Shown here piece after piece: positions 23,764-36,300 of a DNA stretch of 64,000 nt. The notes beneath the pieces were generated by a model. It saw nothing but the letters and a program-made list of their open reading frames with translations. It was not told the DNA's origin and made no database searches. Origin of the DNA: Isoperla grammatica (Eukaryota > Arthropoda > Insecta > Plecoptera > Perlodidae); NCBI GenBank assembly GCA_945910005.1, contig OX246743.1, positions 44,240,736-44,304,735 of the forward strand, written 5' to 3'. The translations under genes were made by a program, and so were the position numbers. How positions within the stretch are numbered: position 1 is the stretch's first letter; each line of letters begins with the position of its first letter.

Positions 23764-26700
23764 ATGGAATCTGATTTTGCTGATATGCATAGCAAATACC
23801 GAGAAATTATCTATAAGTAAGTATGATCGTCAATGGTATGATCTATGTATAGGCCCTATGCATGGACTAGCCTAGGCCTAATTGCTTACAAAAATGACGC
23901 CTCGTCCTTATTTTTAATTTATTTCTTTTTTAATAATCAGTTTTTGCCAATAATGCGAGAACCACTGGAGGTGCAAGAATGGTGCAAATGTCCAGGTGCA
24001 TCGAGACATGTCTTTTGTGGCCGGTGATTGCCTAGGCCTAGGGCCTATACTAGGCCCCAATGAAAATACAATACCTCTCCTTTGGATAATGCTAGGCCCC
24101 CTAGCCTAGGCCTACTTCTAACACTATTAATTTTGGGGCACATAGGCCTACTGCAAGTGCAAGCGACGGGTTCGCCCGGCCTAAGACTTTGGGCCTTACT
24201 ATGAAGATACACTCGATCGTCGCCTGACCAATTTACGAGACGTTTAAAACCGATGACCAGAGGAACATGGGCATTTTATGGTTAAGCTCGTTGAACAATA
24301 GCCCGGGAATGAGCTTCCGGTTCCCGTTACTGGAGCTCCTTCCCAGGCGTATTGTGGACCGAGCATTATACTCACCCTTAAGCCAGTGAACAATATCTCA
24401 GCAAACCCAACTAGGCTACATGTAACGGCAAATGAAACGATAATGGGAAGTGCTGCGGTGCACAATAAAATAATACGATTCCTGACAACATAAATGAAGC
24501 ACAAGCTGATAAAATATCATTTTGTTTAGCCTGCAGTCAAATCTATACTATGATTGGTTCTGACAATCTCTGGCAACGGCAAGTTCGGTCTCAGTTTGAA
24601 CATTTCCATTACAGTTACCTGGGAAAATAAGGTCTGGTATCGGCCCTCCAAAGATTACAGGAAAACGATCTTTATCTTAACAGTTATAGCTCCCGAGCTA
24701 TTGCAACCGATCATTAATGTAATAAAAATGATTGAGAAGCACATCATAGTGCTCAACTGTGATGGGAGCTGTGTCTACTGTGGAATATCCAGTATAGTGG
24801 CGAGCTAGGTGGGGTATGTTGCAACCACCTGCTCATCTTTTGTTGTGTGTCAATTATCGCAAAACTGCAACTCCATCCACTACTGATGGGACTCTTTTGA
24901 AGAATTGCCATCTAAATATTAAAATGAGTGATTGTAGGGGAAAAATTGTATAGGTTACAATATATGCCTAAACGATTCAGAAATCCTGATTTTACAGTGG
25001 TTAGAATCCCTGCTTCCAATGCAGAAGGTCCCGGGTTCAAATCCCGCTTCAGGCAGAAGTTTTTTAACTTCTAATGTGAATTCAATTCCATTACTTCTTG
25101 GCTTAGGAATAAATAAACGGTGACTTTGGAGCCGTCCTAGCAACGAAGCACTCAATAAATTCAAAGTTGTTCTGAATCGGCCTTGTTGATTCTGGCATTT
25201 GTCCGCAGGTGTTCGCACTGTCCAATCACTGATTCATATGTTTCGTATTTGAAATATCGATCTTTGATTGGTTATCGTTCACTCGTCGATGGTGTTCGAA
25301 GCCTACAGGGTTGGTTTAGTCACTTTAAATTAAAGTCCCCCACTGCAAATCAGTTTCATTACTGAGTGGGTAGACTCTAAATGTGAATTTATTTATTTTA
25401 TTTATTTATCAATATTTTCTTCAGAATGATTGCATATCTTTTATGAGTGTCATGACAATGCATACCCACATGCCACACTCTCATTTTCAAAGTCTCTACA
25501 CAATGTGTTTATTTTTATTTTATTTTTCAGTTTGTGGCGGATGTTCGAAAGCTTTTCCAATGGACAAATGGACCAGGTGACATGTTTATTCAATTGGTGG
25601 AAGGAGGCGTTACAGCTTCTAACAAGTGCTTACCAAGATTGGCAGCACATTCCGGTACCGGTAAGGAACGAACTATGTAGCCTCTTGATTAAAAGTATCC
25701 TAATTAATCTTAAAATAATTAATTGAAAGTGCATTCATTTCATTCAGGAATATTCCATCCCTATTTCATTCCAGTCATTCCACAAATACCATACTGCACG
25801 GACCTGTATCTATATCCTTCAGTTTCAGGTGGAATTAGTGAATGCACGGGATAGATTACCACTAGTAGAAAATAATCTAAAAACGATAGAAATGTTGTCA
25901 GTGTTAAACGGGATACCACTAAAACATTTAGTACCAGTATTTTCAAATATCGAACTTCACGATGCTCATCAGCCGTTAACGTTGACCTTGGACTACGATA
26001 ATGTGAACCTGACGAAGACTATATCAGAGAACATAAACACGACTCCAATGGACATTCCAACTGAAAAACCTGGTACATACATAACATGTCTATATCAAGA
26101 TAAGTGTTAATTTAACTTACAATGCAAGGTTCACATCTCTTTAAATACTGTATTCATTCGTTTTCACGCAGAAGATCAACTGAAAGCCAATAGAAAAGAA
26201 ACAATTGATGCGACACGGCAGGATCCTGGCACTGACGGATTGGACACGGTCGCAGGTCTGAGTTTGGCCAAGCAGCTCATAAGAGAAGCTGTTGTTTTGC
26301 CATTCAGGCACCCACAGCTGTTCACAGGTAGGAGTGTTTGTTGTTGTTTTTCGCTCTTCTCACAGTTGGCTGGTTGCCGGTCTCTCACGGTCTCTCATGG
26401 AAGCTAAGCTAACCAACACAGAAGGAACATCTTGATACATACCTACTTTGAATCACAGATTTACTGGATGCTAATGCATGAAAAGTGCAAACTGTGAGAT
26501 GTAATTAGAAGAATAAGGTCCAGAATTATCATGAGCCTCTAAATATTTAATCTGGCTTTCTCCATGGAAGCCACGATTCTGATTGGAAAGAAGAAAGAAA
26601 CTAGAAGCATTGTAGTTGTATACTCAAAGTGGTGATGTTTACAGGGGGCCGCAAGCCATGGACTCGCATCCTACTGTACGGGCCACCGGGAACCGGCAAG

Positions 26701-28185
26701 ACTCGGCTAGCTAACGCAGTCGCTGCCGAGGTCAAGTCAGCGTTCTACCAGGTTTCCGGTGCTGACATTCTCTCCAGCTGGGTTGGAGAGTCAGAGAAGT
26801 GAGAGCTTAGCTTTACCCACCTGTACATGTATGCAATATCAATAGTCTCTCATTAATTAAAATGTATGTTTAATTCAAACTACTGTTGAAGACCCCACCT
26901 TCGATTCAGCCAAAATCCCCAAGTTTTTTTCTCACATTTTTGGAGTAATCAAGCTAGACTTTCTGGAGATATAAAGTAACATTTCAAATATTAGGGCCTA
27001 GTTGTTCAGTTAGTGGTTACACTTACACGTTGAAGCTATTTCTTCAGTTACTTCTACTATGCATGTATTATTAGTGGAAGAGTTTTATAATTTTATCAGA
27101 TAATATAATGTCAATTTAATTAGAAACATATATTTCCAGAGGTCTTCGAGAACTCTTCCAGCACATAAACAAGACTGGAGAGAGGGCGGTGATATTCTTC
27201 GACGAGATCGACGGCCTGTGTCGCAAGCGAACGTCCAGCGAGCAGGATCACACACGGAGGCTAAAGACTGAACTCTTGAGCCAACTAGAGAAACTTGGCC
27301 CTCACGTTTTCCTCTTGGCCGCTACAAACTGTCCGTGGGACATCGACATTGCTTTCCTGCGGAGGTTCGAACAACGGGTGTACATTCCCCTGCCTGACAG
27401 GTGAGAGAAATACTAGAACAATAATATAAGCAGTACATTAATATAGACTCATGTGATTGTAATAGGTACCTTCCAAAGAGGGATTCATGATTAGTAACAT
27501 TACTTTGATTACAGAGAAGCTCGAATGGCTATTGTCTCCGCTCGCTCGAAAGGGAATCGTCTGAATCTGACCAAAGCAGACTGGGAGGTAGTTCTCGACG
27601 AAACCGAAGGCTACTCGGGCTCAGACCTCGTGTCCCTCACGACGTCCGCACTCTTTGAACCCATCAGAGACCTGACTTCGACAATGTACTGGAAACAACA
27701 GAATGGTAATTATTTAATTTAGATACATTATTTTATTGAAACTTCTTAAATATTAGAATACTACACGACTGTACTACTAAAATACTGTAGTACTAAACTA
27801 CTACTACTAAAATACTTCTTCTTAAATAAGATTTGGGTACAGTGTAGATTTGAACAGAACTAGCTAACCAAAGATGCATGTGTTGTTTGTTTTGCTCTTT
27901 ATATAAATGATTAATGCTGTCTCAATTTGACTCAACACATAAGATCTTTGCTGTTGACGTTTCACGTTTCAACCGTGGGTATTTTTAGACGGATCGTGGA
28001 AGGGCGTCTCTCACAATTGTCCCAACGCTCGCAAAGTGTCCTACGAGGATCTGCCTCCGCTGGACATCAGAGAGCGCGACGTCGAACTGCAAGACTTTCT
28101 CAAGGCCATCACGGTAACCAGTCGGACCGTGTCGAGAGAAGATCTGGACGAATACGATGCTTTCAACCAAAAGTACAAGTCGTAG
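23764..28185 (+). CDS. Divergent VPS4/katanin-like AAA ATPase, 8 exons
   Basis: Exons are 23764-23816, 25531-25660, 25829-26072, 26172-26327, 26645-26798, 27140-27400, 27515-27705 and 27989-28185. Every junction is GT-AG and all phases agree, giving 461 residues. Walker A is GPPGTGKT (207-214), Walker B is FFDEID (265-270), sensor 1 is AATN (306-309) and the arginine fingers are R320-R321 (LRRFE). The pore loop SSWVGESEK resembles VPS4, not spastin or fidgetin. YIPLPDREAR and [10 protein letters not shown] are also meiotic-clade signatures. VPS4 and katanin are hexameric unfoldases that act on ESCRT-III polymers or microtubules. The first 140 residues do not look like the usual MIT domain: they are helix-rich with a Trp-rich segment ([10 protein letters not shown]) and I do not recognise them. 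The C-terminal helix region ([10 protein letters not shown]...[15 protein letters not shown]) is in the usual place. It could be a lineage-specific VPS4 or katanin paralogue. Substrate unknown. Confidence 0.87.
24985..25075 (+). repeat. tRNA-like SINE head in AAA ATPase intron 1
   Basis: An A-box-like AGTGGTTAGAAT, an anticodon-arm-like CTGCTTCCAATGCAG and a B-box GGGTTCAAATCCCG occur at tRNA-like spacing. The 3' acceptor strand ends TTCAGGCA, but no matching 5' strand is at the right distance. It is therefore a decayed tRNA-derived sequence and not a gene. Confidence 0.55.
25290..25400 (+). repeat. SINE family C core with TTTA tail, copy 2
   Basis: Same ordered blocks as 15600-15715 (GTGTTCGAAGCCTACAGGGT, TTAAATTAAAGTCCCCCACTG, TACTGAGTGGGTAGAC, then a TTTA-rich tail). 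It lies about 130 bp upstream of exon 2 of the AAA ATPase gene. Confidence 0.7.
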
Positions 28186-31100
28186 CGACGCTAAGTAAAA
28201 CACATAGATAATAATGTAATACACCCCCCTAGCATATATTGCTGAAGTAGTGGTGACGAACCATGTTAGCTCTAGTACAGGTTTGCAGTGTAATCCTTTG
28301 CTAAAGTTGACGCAACATGCTCTCTCTCATGAAATTGGTTCGTTAGTGATAATTTATTGGGATTCCGAAACCCCAAACACCGCGGGCGTGACTAATGACT
28401 AATGTGGATTATACACTCCACTAAGGATAAGATCGACTACACCAATGTGTGAAAGAACATGTTGACGTTCTAAACATGTATGTAAAGGTGTGGCAGATCA
28501 GGGTCTGAGGTTAGCATGGGACTATATAGTACATTTGGGCAACATTATTGTTCCTGCGTTTAAAGCCCTTTACTATCAATTCTTATAGTCTAGCCTACAA
28601 TTACTTATTACATTACACCTTTTATTATGTATTAATACCAAAGTAAAAAAATGTGTCTTAAGGAAATATCATTGTTCATCAAATGTTGTGACAGTGTTGT
28701 CAAAATTAATTTTTAAGGATTTCAGTAAACATTTTAGAAAATAACAAAAAAGAGCGAGTAGTAATATAATTTTATTTAATAATTGATGGAAGCAGCCGGT
28801 CATCAGAACCTCTGTCACGAATACACTCATATTTTATTGTTTACATGGTGGTCTCGTTATGAGCAAGTAGGGTTATAGAGACCTACAATAATACTGTTCG
28901 AGTCTTGTTATGTCTATGTTTAACATTACAACAACCACGTACCCGAAGGCTGTCATTTAAAACACGCTTCACACTGGCACTGGTTTGGGAGACAACGATT
29001 CGCCTTTGCTAATCGCAGTCTGGAGTTCACACACGAACACACATAGACGTTGGGACTTGACCTTTTGTCGGATGTAACTTGGAGGCTTTTAACGTAACTG
29101 TGCTCTTTGTGTCTACGAACTCCACACTGCTAATTGACAAAAGAAAGCCATTGCCCCTCTTACCTCACTAGAAATTGCATTGATAATTTGAACCTTCAAA
29201 TGTAATCAACATGTTGGTTTGTATTCTTAAACAGTAGATAATAATATTAATAGGATATTGTTGCTTTGTATATAAACCCACATCTTTAAGTATCAAATTA
29301 CTATATTTACTTAAATGTAGTTTGTAGTTCAGCTGAAAGAATATTACTATTAGTAGTAGGCCCTAATAGCTGTGACATTTACTGTGTCACATTAGTTCTT
29401 GCAATTTCAACTTTTTAGCTCTGTGCTGATACAGATGTACCTAGCAACATTGTTTCCATTTTATGTGATGTAATAATGAGTAAATATATGGGATATACAT
29501 ACTGAACTACTATTTATGTAATCTTGCATTTTTTTAAGAGTAACTTGTCAAACAATGTATACAATATTATATTAAACATGAGACATTGAAAGAAACAAAA
29601 TTTTAATCAGGAATATCATTAACGAATTTATAGTGCAGTAAACCCTTAACTAACAAGATTGCACTGATCACCGAATGATCGATGTGTAACAACACACTCA
29701 ACCATTTTGTCATTTGACGTTGGTTGTGAGCACCAATATCACTTTTTCCTTTGCCTTCTCTTTACGTCGAGGTGGGAGGTGAGAAGTGCAACAAGAAGTT
29801 ATGAATCTCCAGTTTTCTAATATTTTTAACCTAATTTCCCATGCACTACTCTAAACCAATCACTAGAGGCATCGAATTTTCGCGTTCAGCAAAAGCACGA
29901 AAAAAATAAAAAACGTTTTTTTTCGTATTTGTGGATGAAATCACCCACTAGCAGCCTGTTGGCAGTGAAATTGAATCACGAAATAACGCGAAATTTATTT
30001 GAATTCACGAAATATCGCAAATAACTGTGAAAATACGAAATAACCGCGAAAAAAACAAGATATTTATCGAGTTTTCAACAATTTGCAAAAAATCAACGTC
30101 GTAAAATGTAAAAAATAAAACTTCTCCGTCAATTTGCGTGAAAAATCGGTCAAGTAGGTTTTACTTTTATCGGCTGATGTAACAGTCGAAAACTTCTTTA
30201 CCGACCCGACCTTCGACTTCGATATATTTTCGACTGGCAGGTAGGGTCGATGCCGAGTGATGACATGTTTTTTCCGCTTCCTGTTCATAACAAACAACAC
30301 GCGAACTGACGAGTGAACAGTTATTCACGCGAAGAAAGAAAATAAAATGCCTTGAAAAAAGAAAATAACTTGACTTGTAAATATCTACATTAAATTCATA
30401 TATTTTAGTAAAAGAAAATTGACTTGAACTAAACCAGTGCCTCTTCTAGGCTTTTGGTGGCAACTTGATTTCGGTCTCGCGCTGCACTTGTTCGTTTTGG
30501 TCGTACATAACCCTACTTTTCCCTTCTGCCATATAAAACTAATTTAAAGATGCATCCCGGTGAACAAAAGGTTACAAGCCGTTGTAACTATTTTACTTGA
30601 TTTTTTTTGATGACAACTACAATCATTTTCCACCTTATTCACCTACAAACAGCGTTCGTTCAAAGTTTCAGTTCTTCAGTCAGTCTGTTCTAGGCCTACT
30701 TATTTACATGAAGGACTCTGTACGGTCTTTCGGTCTAGGCCTAGGCCTAGTCTAGCTTTTTGGGCGGACCGGACCCAGTCGGTTCGGTCCCATTTTCTAG
30801 GTGTTTACATGGCGTGGACCGTACTCGGTACCGGACTCGGTCCGCCATGTAAACGGGGTTATTAAATTCGTATATTTAGTAAAAAAAACTGCATATCTTT
30901 GATTTACTTCAAAAGGCTATTGTACGGGTGATGGACACGTAGAGAAACTGTTTTTGTGAAATGTGGTACAACAATGCAGTGTTCTTGAGCCTAAGTACAG
31001 CAAAGTGCAGTTATTTCAGCCACTCGTAGCCCTAGGTTTGCTTTGGTTTACTGTACATGGCCCCCGAATCGTAAATCAGCCTTAAAAACATACCTACTAA

Positions 31101-31319
31101 TATCGTTCATACTCCAATTCCTGAATAATGTGTAACAAATAGTATTTTGAAAACACCGCTGAAAGCGTTAATTTGATGGTATATTCACCGCTTTGAGGGT
31201 TTCAAAACACCGATATTTTGAATTTGAAAACACCATAAATCTGTGCCCCTACCAATCACGCACTAACGTCTTGGCATCTCTCAACTTCAATTTTTTCCTT
31301 ACATTTCATCATGCACACC
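28186..31319. other. Intergenic region 3' of the AAA ATPase gene
   Basis: AT-rich DNA. 29870-30060 is a patch of recurring CGAAAT / CGCGAA words. An inverted repeat (GTTTACATGGCG...CGCCATGTAAAC) flanks a region rich in GGACCG words at about 30806-30855. No exon is supportable. Part of the start is probably the 3' UTR of the AAA ATPase gene. Confidence 0.4.
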
Positions 31320-31879
31320 TAGGGATGACATCGGGTACCCGGCTCCAAAGTATTACCCGGAGCCGTTTTTCGGGTCCGGGTAATTTATTAGTCCGTTTCT
31401 GGGCTAAATTTACGCGCCAGTATTGCTGCGGTTGATTTCGATGGAGCCAGCAGGTACGGCGCGAGCCTACCCTTCCACAACACGTGACCCGGCGGGGAAC
31501 AGAACAGACGCGAACCGACTTGCATTCGTTACTGTTTGTTCATTGTTTAAACATTCTGGTGAACATTCTGGCTACCACTTGTTCTATTACAATTTATTTT
31601 ACTTGAAAAAGCATGTTTTATGTACGTGCTTCAGTTGTGTATTACGAAATGTTTTTTTTTTACTCGACGTGATTACTGCAGGCGTATTCCAAGGGGCTAT
31701 TCGAGCAGGCCGCATGCATGTCATTCGTCCCTCGTCTTCGTGCCCCGCGCCCTTCACAAGGCCTAGCGACGACCTTCAAATCAAGCCAACACATCGAAAA
31801 ATACGTTTTCAGGATCCGGGTACCCGGGTAATATGAGAGCTGGAACCGGTTCCGAATTTTATTCCCCTTGTCATCCCTA
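31320..31879. mobile_element. Non-autonomous hAT-like transposon with 8-bp target duplication
   Basis: The terminal inverted repeats are TAGGGATGACA at the left and TGTCATCCCTA (read from TTGTCATCCCTA) at the right. The element is flanked by the identical 8-bp direct repeat TGCACACC at 31312-31319 and 31880-31887. An 8-bp duplication with TIRs of this form is characteristic of hAT elements. At 560 bp it is too short for a transposase, and the open frame at 31423-31836 has no recognisable domain. Internal GGGTACCCGG-type words near both ends form further subterminal inverted repeats. Confidence 0.9.
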
Positions 31880-32465
31880 TGCACACCATTACAATATTTT
31901 CAATGAGACAACATTATAGGAAACTATACTGTACAAACATGTTTGCCAGTCCCAACCCCCAAGTGAATCATACACAAATGTCCGAGGGTTTACTGTAAAT
32001 AAATACATTTTATATAACTACATACTACACCTGATATAAAGGAGACGGTGTAGCAAAAAATATATATGAGTAGTAATACAAGTTTAAAATAATAAATAAT
32101 AATATACATTATGATACATATACTATATATACAGTAGTATAATATAATAGAATAAAGTAGGCCTACTGTATAATGTCTACTAAAAATTGTCCACATCCTG
32201 AAATGCTGAAAAGTGTGCATTATTGCATTATCTCAATCTTATCTTACAAAATTGAGAAATACAGTACCGGTATTCAATTTAAATATTTAAATGGATTAAA
32301 GTCATAAAACATTCAAAAAGTCATAAAACAAAATTAATGACGGCAATGGAATACAGAAGCAACGATGTCATTATGTAAAAGTGTATACAGTAGTAGTAAA
32401 TAAACGTATATAATTTGTTGAAAACATAAAAACTTAGGAAATCAATCATTTGCATATTATTTACC

Positions 32466-32768
32466 TACTTATACACCATGGTCCAATATTATCAGACCTT
32501 GCAAGGTGACAAGTGCCGTGAAGCCAATGTAGCGTTGAGAGTTCCGCCATAACCACACAGAAAGCGCTACACTTCTCGCCGTGTATAACACCTATGTGGC
32601 CTGCGTACACGACGCGGCATCTGTTGTGTATTTGCCGAAACTTACCAGGTCCATGTTTTCGTATGCCGACATGTAGCGCTACCTGTTGTGCAGCACTGGA
32701 ACTGCCAACACTCTTGGCTTCACGGGTATGGCGCATTGCAAGACCCGACGATATCGGACCACAGTGTG
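32466..32768. repeat. Long imperfect inverted repeat
   Basis: The left arm from about 32468 (TGGTCCAATATTATCAGACC, then CGTGAAGCCAATG and GCGCTACA) matches, as a reverse complement and imperfectly, a right arm ending near 32765 (with CGTGAAGCCAAGAG and GCGCTACATG on the minus strand). Arms are about 120 bp. GC content is above the surrounding AT-rich DNA. Probably an old foldback or TIR element; no target duplication is seen. Confidence 0.55.
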
Positions 32769-33345
32769 CACTGATAGACGGAATGTGACATCCCTACATC
32801 ACAGTCGCTCTACGGTGGCATTAGTCACTACTTACAAACGACCAGCCCAACTTTCTGCCACTGCGATCTTGTGTACCTTCCGACGGAGAGATCGAGCAAT
32901 ACGAGATTCTTTGCAACTGGCCACTTGTGCATCACATGTTTTGATCACTGCAAGACCGTAGTCTCAAGAGATACAAGCAACACATACCTAAGTTAAAAAA
33001 ATATATATATTTGTGTCAACTCTGTAGCACCGTTTAGTTGTTGATATCTGGAACAAAAAAATAGTATCTCTCTTGCATTATTCCATTATTTTGATAATGA
33101 ATGTAATTTTAAATATACAAAAAAAGACACCTTAAATTCTCACACTTTTCAAGCTATTTGAGTTAAAACACCCTTAAAATTAGAGATGGACTGATGCCCA
33201 CACCAACAATGACACAGTCATCATCAGAATATTTTATTCTTATTAAAATCGATGCTACAACAAACAAGCAAAAATTGGAACCTACGAAACAAAACAAAAT
33301 TTAATTCAACTTCTTCTTCTTCTTTCGAACACCCAGAGTTGGAAC

Positions 33346-36300
33346 TTATGCCATTCTCTGCCTAGTTGCCCAATAAAGGTTTGCCACATATTTCCTCCTT
33401 GCTATCTTTTTCCCCTCCATTAGATCCCTTTCTGCTGTCAAAGAGACACATGTTGTAAGATGTTCCGCGTCCTGGTCTTGTTCTTTGCAGAGTGGAACAA
33501 ATATAACAACTAAACAACAAATAATATTTGTAGGAGACTCTTAACTCGAAAAGATAAGAACGCAAGTGTGAAAATATGCTGCGACAGAAAAAAGTTAAGG
33601 AAGATTTTTCGAACCCAAATCTATACTTACTTGCATTCCCTCGGCTCTTATTGGTTTTCGAGTGCCTGGACTGGGGCTCGTTCCACGGTTGCTCGTCTGC
33701 CGACGCGAACGCAACGTAGAACAAGTTACCCGCGATGGCCGTGCCAGCTGCGATGTAGAACACGATCCGCCACTGACTCAGAGTCTCCTGCGAAGCAACG
33801 GAAAGATGCGAGTGTCACCGGCAGAATCCCTGGCACAATAGCAAGGCATGCGAGGGAGTACGGCAATAGGCAATAAGCTATACTGTATAGGAAACCCGCA
33901 ACTGACATCACATTCGGATTAGAATATTGAAGCAAATGAATTGAGCTGATGGACAAGCAACCAGCTGTCAAAATAATAAAATTGCAATGTTATGAAGAAA
34001 AACAAGTGTAGCGATAGTAACTGCTCGCCAGTTACAACTTTTAATGATGGACAACAACATTGTGAAAGTTTTGTATTTTTTTAAGGTTTGTTTTCCAAAA
34101 TCAGAACATTTTATTTTTTGACAGCTTGTTGTTTGTCTATAGATTCAATTCACTTGTTTCACTGTTGTATTTTGGTGTTGCTAGTAGCCTATCGTAAACT
34201 GTCTGGGTGTTGGTTACCTTGCCGTTGATGAGCAGCCCGACTGCGTAAGGCGCGAGGAAGCCGCAAGTGTTGGAGGCGGCGTTAGTCAGGCCGTACATCG
34301 TGCCGGCAAACCTGGGACTGAGCGCGATATGGTTCATCTGGTTTCCGGCGTAAACGGCGCCCGAGAAACCGGCGGTGATTGCGAGGACTACGGTGATGGT
34401 GATGCGGTCACAGCCGAGCCAGGCGATCGTCACCAGACCAAACGACGGGACCACGGACCCTGGAATATTTTTGTGTTTTTATTCGAAGACTTCCCCACAA
34501 AATTAAATTTGGTTTTTATTTTTCATACATTATTTGGATCATTGGTGTGATCTGTCAGAGTTAAAAAAGTGTAGGTAAACCATCCCAATAATACGTGCAT
34601 AGTGCACATACATATATACATGCATGATGCTGCAATGGTGAAAAATGAACTAAAAGAGACACTGGGACATACAATAGTCAGTCATTGCCTGTTAGTGTTA
34701 GCCTCGTTTTTTCATAGTGATGGACTAAAGTCGCTCTATGCATCAAAATGGTTATGGTACGTTTACAGCTACGCGTTGCGAGCGAAGCGAAGGCGTTAGC
34801 TCCAATCAGTGGCCGAGTTTGCGTGAAACTATTAACTTCTTTGCGTGAAACTTGGCCGCTGATTGGAGCTCGCGCCCTTGCTTCGCTCGCAACGCGTAGC
34901 TGTAAAGGTACCATAAATAAATACGTATTGTAGGCTACTGTGAAATAATAAACAAGCAAACAAATACCGGTAAGTAGGAACTAGTGCCGCCAACCAACTG
35001 CAACTATACGTACCAATGGTGTTGAACAGTTTGAAGGAGTTCACTTGAGATATGTACCCTCGCCTTAGAAGAGCGCACGCTATGTGACTGAGCACTATTC
35101 CGAACCACCAGGTTGTGAGGTAGGGCAGAGCCGACAGTATGGCATCCTACGAGGAAACAAAGCGTTAGTGACATGGTTAGAATGATCATACAAAATAAAA
35201 TCATGTTGAAAACTAGCACCGACATCGATACCCATCCTTATGTTTAACATGGAATTAAGCAACAAAAAGATTTGAACTATGTACGTACCTGTTCAATGTT
35301 GAAGTGGAGAATGTTTTTCATGTAGGTGGGCATTTCGGTGAGCTGGGTGTAGAATGCCCAGCTCTGGCCGCACTGTGTTACGAGCACTGCCCACATGGGA
35401 ACGCTTGTTAGTATCTTGCCCCACGGAACGCTGGTCGGCTCCTGAGAAGACAAGACTCACTTAGGAACATCAAACTAGCCTTAGCTACACAACAGACTCG
35501 AAAATGAAACAGAACTTGTGATGTGGAGACTATGATCTTTGTGGGTTTATTGGACGGTCGCAAATCAAATGACCAGGATTGCAGAACTAAGATAGAGTGC
35601 ACCAATAAATTTCATACTATATATACAGTGAAACTTCTTCACATGTTTTCACCTGGGGCAGATTTAAAAAATGTATACCTAACAGGAGAAAATTTATTTA
35701 ACTGAAAATAAATTACATGTGTAATACTAATGATATCCTAAATTATTTGCACCTTTTTCTCTTTGCAATTTATTTATTGTATGCTAGCGGTGTGTTGACT
35801 CATCAGAGAAAGATGGTGAAAGTTGTTTTTTGGTTGTATAAATGTTTAAAAAGTGCATACTACCACAACACAATCGCCAAAAAGCCTACCGACTGTGCAT
35901 GTATTTAACTGAACAACGTAATAGGGTAGTTTAAAATGTGAATTAATATATAATTTAAAAATCAAACTGACCGTGTCAATAGGCTCCCCAATAGATCCTA
36001 AGATAAATGCTTTTTCAACATCCGATATTCTCGGGTGGGAACTCGGGGTGTCGTAGACTAGGAACAACCACGCGACAAACCACAGCGTGCTGAGAAGACC
36101 GAACAAGTAGAACGAGAGGGGCCAACCGCCGAGGAATGTCAACGAGCACAGATAGCCGGATAACGGCATAGATATCACAGAACCAAAGAGAGCACCTGCA
36201 ATCAAGAATCAAGATACAACGTGGTTGTAAAAGCAAAGTGTCTAGATGCAATCACTTGTTCACAGCGTGCTAGTCAACGTAATAATACAAATATGAATAC

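Noticed and set aside
24985..25075. tRNA gene
   Set aside because: A and B boxes and an anticodon-like arm are present, but the acceptor stem cannot pair, so it is a SINE or tRNA relic.
25531..25660. Alternative frame of AAA ATPase exon 2 ([11 protein letters not shown]...)
   Set aside because: It would leave the wrong phase for exon 3, giving a stop soon after. The chosen frame fits both neighbours.
31423..31836. A 137-codon frame as a gene
   Set aside because: It lies wholly inside the hAT-like MITE and has no recognisable domain.
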